64,000 nt of DNA from Synanceia verrucosa (Eukaryota; Chordata; Actinopteri; Perciformes; Synanceiidae): NCBI GenBank assembly GCA_029721515.1, contig CM056559.1:11506501-11570500 (forward strand). The letters are read 5' to 3'. A model generated the notes under the pieces. That model had not been told where the DNA came from. It did no database searches and saw nothing but the letters and a program-made list of their open reading frames with translations. The stretch's first letter is position 1; every line of letters starts with the position of its first letter. Shown piece after piece: positions 21,894 to 32,900 of this stretch. Both the position numbers and the translations under genes were made by a program.

Positions 21894-24344
21894 TATATTT
21901 TTTTTTTTTTTTACAGTTTAATTACCCTTTCCTGTTCCTTCGACAAGGCCTGACAGCACACTTATCACTTTGTCATATTTTTTCAGGTATATTCAGGGTT
22001 TATTTGGTTTATTTTGGCGTCAAACATCTTAAGACATGACATGGCATTTCATGAATGTGTGCAACATGCTTTACTCACTTTGGCAACCAGTGATCAAGTT
22101 TTATTCTTCCCACTACTACATTGTGTACCTTTAGGTGTGAAATGGTGTCAGTGCGTTAGCCCTGTGAGAGGCCTTTTATGATTTTTTTAATATCTTTGAC
22201 TTATGACAGACAATACAGCTGTCACTATATATTATAGTTATCTTACATTGCCCTTTTTAAACACATGGAAACACAGCATATACATGCAGGCCCCTCACTC
22301 TAAAGTTAATTTGTAATCTTTTTTTTTTCAGGGTGACTTGTAAAGAACATAATGTCATGGCTCTCTTGAGTTTCCAGTTATTTCTACAACAATGATTTTT
22401 CTCTGGTAGAGTGAGTGAAGCCAGTTAAGTGCAAAATATTGTGCAGTAGGTCCAGACTCTTTCAGTTCGACCTCATGGTGCAGTTAAGTCATCCAAAGAG
22501 CGAATGAGTGGATCTTTGTTTGTAAAACACATCTCTTCCCAAATCCAATAACTGCTGTCTCTGTACTCTCTGTACTGAGATAACATTCACCCAAACATAC
22601 AGCTGCAGGTCAAATGTAAAAAAAACAAAAAAACAAACAAACAAAAAAAACAGAAACAGAGCCATGACCTCTCAGTTTAGTTTTGTCACAGTAAACAGAT
22701 GAGGCCTTTCCACTCTGCTGCTTGATGTCTCACTTGTCAAATAAATTTTCATTGCAAACGTCCAGTACACAGTGGCATCAGATAGTTTTCAGATAATATA
22801 TTTTTATTACTTTTATAGCAGCACTGTGCTGCAACAATAGGTTTTAATCTTAAAATCCAAGAGCAATGTGATTACTGGTAGTAAGCAGTGCAAAGGTCAC
22901 AGTGCCCTGACCTTAGCTGTAATAGAACTGTTGTTGCTGATACATAAGGGAAGTGGTTGATGGTAGAGAATGATATTGGAGCAAGGTGCTGAGCAGAGTT
23001 ATGTTGATGTTAATGAGGCAGATAAGGACTCACCGTGACCCTAGTAATGAAAGTGACTGAAAGGCTCATTAAAAAGTCAGTGAAGTATACAGGAGGGTAC
23101 AGGAGCGGTTACTCATAGTTGCTGGAGACAGTGGTTTTTAACGCATACTAATATGCAATTCACTAGGGAGGTTGTATTAATCCAGTTTTTGCCCCCAAAA
23201 TTATTATAGTTGTCCATTTGAATCAAATACAAATCTATTTTCTGCTCTGTCTTTTTTTCAAATTAAAATTTTCAATTTCCAAAGTATATTTGAAAAAAAG
23301 AGAGAAACCACTGCCACAAAATGAAAATGCTGATCAAAAAGGATCAAAGCTCACAGTCTGGAAGGACTGTGCTTCACGTCGCTTTCTTAGCTGCAGTCTG
23401 TCCAGGAGAGTCCTCCATCAGTGACCCTTTGTCTCATGTAATCATTGACTATGATAAATTAAAAAGTGAGTTCATGTTCATGGACTCAAGTCAGCTCCAT
23501 TAAACCAAAGACCGAAATGTCTTCCGTTTCAGCTCCTCACAATTCATGTTAAAGGAGCCCATTGCTTTTTTTTTTTTTTCTTCTTCAGTTGTTGTAAATG
23601 AATTTTACAGCAAAACTAGCAATTAAACACTGGCTGTATCATTAAATCACTCCTGTTTTTTCCTTATTCTTTGACTTTTTTTAATAGTGAAGAAAATGAA
23701 TCAAGCTGCACTTTTAAGCTTTGGGTACACAGACAAAAGCAGGAATTTACCTTTTTGCTACTTTCTGTAACTGGCTGCAAATATTTCAACTGCTAAATTT
23801 CAACAGCAAGCACACAAATGTAATTAAATACAATTCAAAATGGTTACTACAGTTATCAGAGAATGGCTAACCTGGCTAACTGGTTAGCCAAGGTTAAGAA
23901 GTATATGGTGTGTTGTAGTTCCTCTTGCTCAAGTAACCTTCACTTGTATACATGTCAGATATATGAGGCTATTTATGTAATTTATGTGTAAACTACATCC
24001 TGTGTATTTAAGTGTGGTAAACATCACTGTCTCTGTATGTCAGTACAGGAGACAAAATGTGCTGTAAGAAATATTATTCTTTACATACATACACATACAC
24101 TTTGCAATATTAAGTGTATGGATTCCCATGCTGTTGTTGTGTGTAAGAACTTGACTGGTCTGACTCAGCCCCATCTAACACCTTTTGGATAGCCTGGTAG
24201 ATATTATCGACAAATATCAGAGGTCATTATTATGTTTCGGTGTCCATGTACTTTTGGTCACATCATACATGTTGGTCATGTCATTCCTTTTTTTTCTCTC
24301 ATCTTCAGTTTTCCATCTAATCATTTCCTTTGCTTCCTCTCCAG
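20138..24344. other. Spacer between slc46a1 and the slc13a2 remnant
   Basis: The right-hand edge holds the slc46a1 promoter and leader. There is a (GT)21 tract at 21851-21892. I looked for the missing 5' exons of the slc13a2-like gene (first transmembrane segments, WCTE and LPLAVTALLP motifs) on plus and did not find them. No other gene was supported. Confidence 0.5.
21851..21892. repeat. (GT)n microsatellite
   Basis: About 21 uninterrupted TG/GT units, followed by a poly-T run. Confidence 0.97.
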
Positions 24345-24611
24345 CCTGATGGTCGGTTTCATGAGCACCACAGCCTTTCTGTCCATGTGAATCAGTCTCC
24401 ACAGCCATGATGCTGCCCATCGCCAATGCAGTGCTGCAGCAGCTGTGTGACACAGAGATCGACCCTGAAGAGAGGCATCATAACCTGTCGGCCACAAGAG
24501 ATGGTCAGAATAACCAGGCATTCGAGGTGGTTGACACCAAAGAGAACAAAGAGCACAGACTGAAGGACAGCACCGTCAACATGGGTGAGATTGCAACACT
24601 TGTTTATATTG

Positions 24612-24925
24612 TTTTTTTTTTTTTTAAACTTTATTTTTATTTTCATTTTAACAGGTACAAAAACAATTGAAGGCTAGGACAGTACCAACAAAAATAGAAC
24701 AAAGGACACAGGTACAATACTGAAGAGAAATCAGTTTGTGGCACATAACTGTCCCATTTTTCCCAGTATTCCTCTCCTTTCTCCTGTTGGAGCCACAAGG
24801 TAAAGGTAATTTTTTCCATAACCCGGATAGAGTTCACAGTGTTCATAAAGAGCCCCATGGAGGGGGGGTTTCTCTGAAGCCAGCATTTATACTCAAAAAA
24901 AATATAAACGCACAAGCTTTAAATG
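24612..24925 (-). mobile_element. L1-like LINE, 3' end
   Basis: Minus-strand translation gives GLFMNTVNSIRVMEKITFTL and GEEYWEKWDSYV, the usual C-terminal end of L1-type ORF2 proteins. It finishes at a T-run on plus (24612-24623), that is a poly-A tail on minus. It lies in a pseudogene interval where a conserved slc13a2 exon is missing. Confidence 0.7.
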
Positions 24926-25163
24926 GTGAACAAAAATAGACTGTCAAGAAATATGCTCAGATGCTTGATGTATTTGTTTATTGAATGATTTGTTATGCTC
25001 CTGTTGACTATAATCTCAGATTTTTAATCTCAGTTTTTCTACTCATGAGAGTCATTGAGCATGGCAGAGTGATGGTCAGTATGTGTGATCAGTACACAGA
25101 CACTCTTTACGGTCTGGTCAATAAAAGGGCACACCAAAATGTGGACATTTGTCACTTGTCAAC

Positions 25164-25470
25164 ATGCCACAGATGTCACAAATCATGAGGGAGCGTTCCA
25201 TTGGCATGCTTTATGCTGGGTTAAAAGTAAGAGCAGTGGCAACACATCTGAATATGCATCATTTCACTGTCAGCCGCCTCAGGACACCTTCGGTATGTTC
25301 TGGATAGGCGTGTCCTTCAACGCATTCCAGTTCCTCAGAATGTCCACCAACTTCGAGCGGCTCTGCAGGAGGAATGGGACATCCCACAGGTCATGATCGA
25401 CAACCTGGTGATGTCCATGCGTCGTCGGTGTACCACTCTGCGCTAAGCTAATGGTGGACGCACTTGGTAT
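25164..25470 (+). mobile_element. Internally deleted Tc1-like transposon remnant
   Basis: The N-terminal helix-turn-helix part (MRERSIGMLYAGLKVRAVA, THLNMHHFTVSRLRT, about 25164-25290) is joined directly to the C-terminal end (YVLDRRVLQRIPVPQNVHQL, ALQEEWDIPQVMIDNLVMS, MRRRCTTLR, stop, ANGGRTWY). The catalytic DDE core is gone and a TAA interrupts the tail. It appears to split the flanking L1-like element. Terminal repeats could not be matched. Confidence 0.72.
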
Positions 25471-25659
25471 TGACATTTGTGAACTCGCTCCATCGACCCC
25501 CCCACTGTATTCTTCCTGCCATTATTCTGGAACTACTGCTTTAAAACTGATGAACACTTGCAAATTAAAGCCCCTTTGTTCATAAAATTGTACTGTTATC
25601 GTGGGATATTTACTCTATTTTGTCACAAAAAAAGTTTTCATTCATGCATTCATTTTTTG

Positions 25660-25985
25660 TTGATTTGTTTTATTGATTTTTTTTCCCACCCACCATGAGA
25701 ATCTTCAGGACGTATGCGTCCCTTTTGCTGAGCCCTTCTGGAATATTTCCGAGATACAGAAAAGTGAAGGCAATGTCAAATGTCAAATTCAGTATCTCAG
25801 CAATTAGTTCTCCCACATTCTTCCACAAAGGTATTATATATGGACAAGACAAGAAAATATGTACAAAATCTGCAGAAACCACACCACACTCCCTCCAGCA
25901 CCAGAACTGTGAACCACTGAATTTGGACTTCTGGTTAGCGCTTCAGTGTTTCCACAATGACCTCAACTTTTTAGCTGGGTATATG
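25660..25985 (-). mobile_element. L1-like LINE, inner segment
   Basis: Minus-strand frame with SADFVHIFLSCPYIIPLWKN and LYLGNIPEGLSKRDAYVLKI, characteristic of the region before the C-terminus of L1-type ORF2. Order and strand match the tail at 24612-24925, so both are probably one insertion split by the Tc1 remnant. Extent at the high end is approximate. Confidence 0.68.
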
Positions 25986-26444
25986 TTATGGGTATATGTT
26001 GGTCTGATTCTCCCTGAACTTTTACTGTTTTTTGCCGTCATTATTTTGCAGCCTTTATGCTGTGAATTTGACCTGAATTTGATATTTTCTTGTTTGTTTA
26101 ATGTTTATTTTCAGTCATTTATTTTAATTTTTTTCAAGACAGCACAATAATATTCAAGACAGTGGCAACAATGATAGTTAAAATGGCAATATATCAATGG
26201 GCCAATATATTTAATACATTTTTACAAGTAGTCCCTGTTTAAGATCTTGCCCAGTGATTGTCTGTTGTTTTTTAGAACAAGTTTGTTCCACAGTTTCGGA
26301 AGTCCTTTTGCGCAGCCAGCTGCTGGAGGATTATTTGTCCATGGTGTCTGGTAGAGGAATACAGCTCTCATTTAACACAGTGAAAAAAGCCACAAATCAA
26401 AATATTGTGCAAAACTGTACACCGAATCAGACTTGATAACCTAC

Positions 26445-27151
26445 CTCAGTACTGGTGCGGCATCCACACACATTTTAGAGACAGCAACAAGGAAGGGCTG
26501 GGTGAAAGTCTTTCCAGCTGTTGAGATGTGAGCTGCTCCGAGCTCAGCCACCTGATGGAGGTGTTGTGCCATTCTCCCTCTCACAGTGACACATTTACTG
26601 TTAAGTAGGGACACAGTTGGGAATATGAGACAAATCAAGTGGTAATGTTTAATTTCACGTTATTTCATTTTGTTTTACCACCTCTACTGATCAAATAAAT
26701 GCCTTTTCTCTCCTCTTACCTCAGCGCTGTGTTCAACAGAGAGTTCACGACCCGACCATGGCTGCAGTTTTCCATCATGGCACCAAGTGCAAGATTGGTT
26801 TGCTAGTGAATAAAGGAGTTTGTAGTCTGACCCATTTTGAGCAGTAGGACCCTGCCTGTTAACTCTACTTCAGGGTCCATGACCTTCTGGAGGTCATTGT
26901 AGAGCTCAGTCATGGTGTTCATAGCTTCAATGGACACTGCTGAGCGTAGGTTATTCACCTGTACAGTTAGAGTGAACTTCATCAGTGAAGACTGTCAGTA
27001 CATGAGAACAGGGAGAGACACAAAGAGGAAATTGTGTACAATTCCTCCTCAACAAGAACCAGACTCACTTTGTGGAGTTTGGTCCTCAGTGTCTCTGAGT
27101 GGTGCTGTGCCAGAGCTTGAATTGTTTTCAAGGCACTGAAAACCCAAACAG
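26445..27151 (-). pseudogene. TOG-domain (TOGARAM-like) gene fragment with in-frame stop
   Basis: Three exons with proper splice sites on minus: 27151-27069 (VWVFSALKTIQALAQHHSET), 26958-26720 (VNNLRSAVSIEAMNTMTELY, then LTGRVLLLKMGQTTNSFIH, stop, QTNLALGAMMENCS) and 26597-26445 (SKCVTVRGRMAQHLHQVAEL, TAGKTFTQPFLVAVSKMCVD). The pattern resembles a C-terminal TOG/HEAT array of the TOGARAM (crescerin) family, which binds tubulin in cilia. Phases agree across both introns (0 and 2). A TAG at 26803-26805 replaces what is probably a Gln codon. No start or end exons were found, so this is a transposed genomic fragment, not a retrocopy, or the edge of a degraded paralogue. It lies inside the slc13a2 remnant on the opposite strand. 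Confidence 0.6.
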
Positions 27152-29279
27152 CTGCAACACGAATGAGTACGAACTGCACATACATGGTATGTACCCGATC
27201 ACCACCAAAAATTAATCAGTTTTAAGTTAGGCCACTTCTGACCAACCCTGAAAAATTCGTCAAAATCCATCCACAACTTTTTGAGTTATTTTGCAAACCA
27301 ATAAACAAATAAACAAACCCCAGTGAAAACATAACCTCCTTGGCAGAGGTAAAAAAAAAACCCCAAAAAGAAATCAACCTATTGGCAGTTGTAGGCTCAT
27401 GACTCCACTCAAGCGTTTGGGGCCTACAGTTTTCTGATCTCATTATTTTCTTTTTATCATCAACAGACTCTTCCCAGGTAATGGAGGCATAATCAACTTT
27501 GCAAGCTTGTTTGGCTTCTCATTCCCCAACATGGTGCTGATGCTCGCCTTGTTGTGGTTGTGGCTGCAGTTTATGTTTCTGGGCTTTGGGTAAGTTTAAC
27601 AGACTGGATTGGTCTTTCTCTGCTCTAATATCTTATACAACTAAAAAACAGTTATTTATTGTCACAATGTGTTATTCCAGCTTGAAATGTCCTTTGGCGG
27701 TGGCACAAAGAAAGATGGTGACAGGGAGGCGTACCAGGTAATCAAAGATGAGTACAGAAAGTTGGGCAGGATGAGCTTCACTGAGGGTTGTGTGCTGGTT
27801 ATCTCCATTTTGCTGGTTCTTCTGTGGTTCCCCAGGGAACCTGGGTTTATACCCGACTGGGCCACTGTGCTCTTCAACAAAGATAAAGCGTGAGTACAAT
27901 AACTGCTTGTCATGTACCGCTCTGTTCTTCTGCATCCCATCCAATTTGCCCAGATGCTGCAGAAAATCTGAGCATGGTGAGTCAGCTGGCAGATATTTTT
28001 TATGCAACAGATGTATTTATATCCATGTCTGAGTGTAAAAAGAATCACATTAAGATTCAACAAATCAAAACATAAAAAAAATAAGATGCTGTTGTGCAAC
28101 ATTGATAAAATTGTGCTAAATCAGCACTTTTTAAGACTATATTGTCCATATGATGACTAAAGAAGGCAGGAATTTGATCTCTTCCTGGCTCTATCTATGC
28201 ATGTCGGGACAGCACAATGGGAAGAGTTCATACACTGTTGCATCACATTCAATATTAAAAGCATGTTAAGTCTGTCACATGAAGATAGGAGTGCAGTTTA
28301 GAAGCTCATCTGTCCTCTATCCATGTGTCTTAAAAGACAAACATACTGTCAATACCGTACTAGCCGTGACAACTCATCTTGCTGATTCAGTACTTTTTGA
28401 ATAAATGTAACTCCTTCCTGACGTGTAGCCTGATAGCCCCAAGGTCAAGTCTGTGCAGCAGTATGTGCTGTGCTGTGCTGAGCCTCAGACACATTACTTT
28501 GGTATCAATGGATATTTTTTTTCTCCCTTGGTAATTTAAGTTAAGCGTGTCCTGCTCCTGCATTTAAGCAACTAGTACTTCTGTACTTGTCTAAAAGTTG
28601 AAATGCAGTGTGTGTTGTACACACACTCACAAGAGTGACACAATGATTAATACACACATGGTTTAAATGCTGTTAGGTAGACTTTGAGGAGCCAAAGTCC
28701 ATTTCTCACCTTGGTAAAGAGACAAAAATGACTAAAAGAATGAATTCAGTTGCATCACCACATTTTAATTAGGATTTTGATGGCTCACCTGTTTGCCACA
28801 TTTACTTTTATCTTTACAGAACACATTTGTTCGCAGCATCTTATCTGTAGACTATAAAAGCTGGACATATCTGTTGTTAAAGCATTATTTATGATTTTCC
28901 TAACCAGTAATTGAAAATAAACCTTCAGCTTTGAAAAATCTTATTTGTTTGCCTCCTTGTTCTTACAGGGGCCCCCTGCTGAGGCCCCTTCACCTCTGCT
29001 TAGTTGAGACATTGTCCATGAAATGATGCCTTGGAACATTCTTTTGCTTCTGGGAGGAGGTTTTGCATTGGCACACGAAAGTGAGGTAATGCAGATGACC
29101 TTGAATCAGTCCGCATCTTTCTGAAAGCAGTGCTTGCTGTAAATGCTTGTACCCTGGTGTTTGTTTTCCTACCATGCATAAAGAAATCTGGACTTTCTTT
29201 GTGGCTTGGAGAAAGTCTCATACCGCTGCAGAGCATCCCTCCTTTTGCCATCTCCATTCTGCTGTGTCTGATGTTGGCT

Positions 29280-29295
29280 CCTAACCCCTAACCCT
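29280..29295. repeat. Telomere-like insertion in a pseudogene exon
   Basis: cctaacccctaaccct, about two and a half copies of the vertebrate telomeric hexamer (CCCTAA) with one extra C. It lies between the LLCLMLA and MFIECSSN halves of an slc13a2 exon that is normally continuous there (human LLVATFTECTSN). It adds a TAA stop and shifts the frame by one. Confidence 0.75.
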
Positions 29296-29928
29296 ATGTT
29301 CATCGAATGCTCCAGCAACACTACCGCCGCCACCCTCTTTCTGCCAGTACTGGCCTCCATGGTGAGACAGGAGGTCATACTCTCAATCTTAGACATTTTG
29401 AGACAGACACACTGTTATTCCTCAAAAATTATTAAATCACGTATCTCCCTGTACTTCATGTTTCCCTGCACCATCTCTGCCTCGCTGGCTTTCATGCTGC
29501 CTGTACCCAGTCCACCCAACGCCATCGCCTTCTCCTACGGCAACCTCAAAGTCATGGACATGGTAAATGATAAGAGACATGAGTGATGGTGTTGACATCA
29601 ATGCAGTGTTTGGATAAAGGCTCATATCTAGGTTTTAGATAAACAGCTTGTATTAACTCTTACATCTGATCATTATTATATTTGCATACAAATCCAATTT
29701 AGTATTAATACCTACTCTAAGAAGGTGTTGACAAAACACTGCATTACCTTTATACTAGTGTCCAAATATATATTCTTGTTTATGTTGTATTCTTTTTCTG
29801 GTTGTTCCAGGCCAAAGCTGGATTCATTCTGAACTCTGTTGGTCATAACCATCAACATCGCCATTAACATGTGGGGCATGGGCATGTTCCAGCTGAACAC
29901 ATTTCCTAATGTCACCAAAATTCCTTGA

Positions 29929-32900
29929 ATGTGAACTCTGGGGAAGATCCACAAGGTGGAAATGGGAGAAACTGGGGGAAATGAACAATATCTGCTTACT
30001 GATCAAGATTCCACTAAAGTACTTTTTTATTTAAAACTCTCCAGTCCGTGGAACGTGACATACACTGACGCCCGTCCTTGACAATGCTGATTTCAATCTT
30101 GTATTCTCTCACATGTGATAAAACCAGGTGGACGTGACACATTGCCACCTACAAAACACAATATTTAAAAAGTCGGGATTGCAGTAAAAATTGTATTGTA
30201 AAAGTTCTCCATTGTATCTTTTCAACATACTATTATTCATGTGGTACCTCAGGGTATGTAGTTTTCTGGAAAAGCTAAAGGGTAAAAAGAAAAATTGAAA
30301 ATACTCGTCCTGCAGCTCTGCTGTAAGCCCCTCACTAGACGAGCTTAGGGATATAGTAAACTGCTTACCCCAGCTTTAAATGTAACGCATGGTAACCGAC
30401 TGTGGTTGTCTGAGTTAATACACTCCTGATACAATAGACAACCATGATTAGTTGGTTACCTACTTGGCAAATTATATCTATTGAACTGCATGTACATTTT
30501 AAGATGGACTTATAGGATCAAGGGCACTGTAGTTTTTGAGACATCATCATCAGCATTAAAAATAATGATCTGATCAAATCTCATTACCATCCATAGGATT
30601 AGAGTCCTCAATTGATTCAAAGAGAGCCAAGGGGACAGAAGGCAAATCTCTTCAAAGGGTCAATATGGGAGGCATACAAAATCAAGTATAGGAAACTGAA
30701 ATATTTCATCGAAATTTTTGGCAGGGGTCCGTATATCTGCTTTATGGGAAGAGCAAAGGGGATTTTAGGTAAAAATTGCAGCACACAGAGGTCAAAAGAG
30801 TTAAGGATTTATGAAATCCAGAATATTTTTGTTTAATCTAGCAACCACTCTTCTGGTAAAGACCGAAAGGCATTCAAAGGAAAAACTACAGCCGATCACT
30901 CTTGTCTTCTTGATGTGATGGATGCTCGTAATCAGAGGTAAGACGATATAATGATGTTATATATTCTGTCTTGTCTTATTTTGATAGCTTTTGGTCTTTT
31001 TCCAAGCACAATGTCTGCCAGTGCCAGTGCTTGTTTTGTCACTGTTAAATAGACCAAAAGGAATGCAGGGTGCATAACGCTGCAGGACTTCCTTTTTCTG
31101 ACTGAAAGTTTGCATGGATTCTATTTGGTTTAAGCCTCAGGTACTAACCATGTGCAAGAACTGTTCTTAGTGAGACATGAATTGGCACAATGCATAATTA
31201 TCTGCAATTATCACATGATTCCAAAAGCGTTTCCACTCAGCTGGACTGGGCATTTCTGAACCTGAACTGTAATTTAATGTTAATTGTGAATAGAACATAC
31301 TGATATCAGTCATTTGGGAGGCAGCTGCACATTTTATTCTGAAGGACAGGCGAAGTAATTGCTGAATTTATATAACCTCACCCTGAAGACAAAAAGTGAA
31401 GTATGCAGTGATAAATCTCACTGCTCCGGGGATTCAGATTTTTTTTTTTTTTTCTCATAAATCACAGTTTCAGATGACATGCAATTTGGATTTGGAATTG
31501 CCTTTACTCTATTACACTGATTTTTCTTATTGATGAATATTTTTTTCTTTTAAATGGACTTCATAGTTTTAATTTGAGAGGGTAAACTGATTAAGGCGTG
31601 GGTTCCTTTTGAAGTTTTATGATCTATTTATGAGATACACTCAGCTAAAGCGGCTGTACTGTAATAAATCCTTCCCTTCCTTACACTCTTAAGCTTAATT
31701 TTTACTGGGCCCCAACTAGCCAACAACACTGCTTTAAATACCAAGACACTGGTGTTTTGGCTGATCCTATATGATTCATCCACTGACCAATTTGTGTGTA
31801 ACAGCATGATTACATTATAGCAGCCAATGCTTCCAATTAAGACTTTGACATCCAGGCTTGTAAACGCTTTGACTGCAGGCACTTAATAATGCAGACGGGT
31901 GGTTATTATAATGAAACACAGCGTTGAGATTATAAAAGGGTAAACTACTTCTGCAAAAAAAAGATAATGCAATTGAGAACAGTCAAATGCTGGAGCAATT
32001 ATTTCCCAGAAAACAATGTGACTTTCACTGAAGTGCTCCTTGGAATCTGTTCCCACATTAAACCCTCCTTGAGAAATCCATCTTTGGCAGAAAGAGCCTT
32101 CGGCGGTAGCAGAGGCTCTGCACTGTAACACAAGTTTATTCAATCTGTAATTAATCCTCTATCTCTCTGTCATTCTGCCTCGCCCTCTCGCTGAGGACAG
32201 GGTTTGTTCAAGGTATAGTAAGAAACCAAGCTTATGACTGCTCTGTTGGTTCACGGTGAGGATAAGATAGGAATCTACCTGTATTGACATACCTCTGCTC
32301 CCTCTCCCTGGCTCACTTTCTCCTTTTATTTCTCTTCCTGTACTCTCTGAGCCTCATACTGTCACTGCGAAAGAAATCAAGTTTAAATTTCTCTAGGGAA
32401 AAGAAAACACTTGAAAAGACATCCCCATGGAGCATCTTAATCCATGCATAGGAACTACCTGATGGTTCGGTTTGACAGCCTGCAGACCAGTGGAGCCTGA
32501 TTCTTGGGTATATTAGACATGACATTAACTCCTGCATCAGAAACTCAAATTTACAGATTGTCTCTGTTCATTGGAGTAGCCAGTGCTTTTGGTTTTTTCC
32601 AGCCGCAATTGCGTGTATGCCTGCATGCTTCAAATGCCCAAATGGTTCTGCCTGTGTTTACTGCTGCTACACATTTGTTTGAAAGCACAACAGTTAAAGT
32701 GGAACTAGATCACATTAAAGCACAGAAACCAAGGCACTGAGGCTGCTCTTTGCCACTGGCTGTGATCAGTGGTGTATCTTATGTCCCGTTCAGACAAGTA
32801 ACCATTCAGTCAGGCAAAGAAAGGCTGATGGAAGGAGGAAGAGAGCGCTGCCAGCTGCCAATGACTGCACTAGTAGATGTTTTGGAACCTGTTGCAGCAG

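Larger units (their letters stand above)
24345..29928 (+). pseudogene. slc13a2: slc13a2-like Na+/dicarboxylate cotransporter pseudogene
   Basis: Remains of an SLC13 sodium-dicarboxylate transporter at the position where SLC13A2 lies in human. Recognisable exons: 24345-24584 (LMVGFMSTTAFLSM, ML PIANAVLQQL), 27467-27589 (FPGNGGIINFASLFGFSFPNM), 27681-27889 (LLVLLWFPREPGFIPDW), 28969-29085 (MPWNILLLLGGGFALAHESE), 29184-29361 (LIPLQSIPPFAISILL and ECSSNTTAATLFLPVLASM), about 29435-29562 (TISASLAFMLPVPSPPNAIA) and 29811-29928 (AKAGFILNSVG). Lesions: Trp to TGA at 24388; about 5 nt lost just after it; a one-base shift near 27690; Trp to TGA at 29005; a 16-nt insertion with a TAA at 29280-29295; two bases lost near 29843. 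The 5' exons, the GGIATLTGTAPN exon and the exon after 27889 were not found. Well-preserved exons suggest a fairly recent loss. Confidence 0.85.

Noticed and set aside
30612..30836. 74-residue frame with a basic composition
   Set aside because: I first took it for a retroelement piece, but no motif of a known LINE or transposase could be confirmed.
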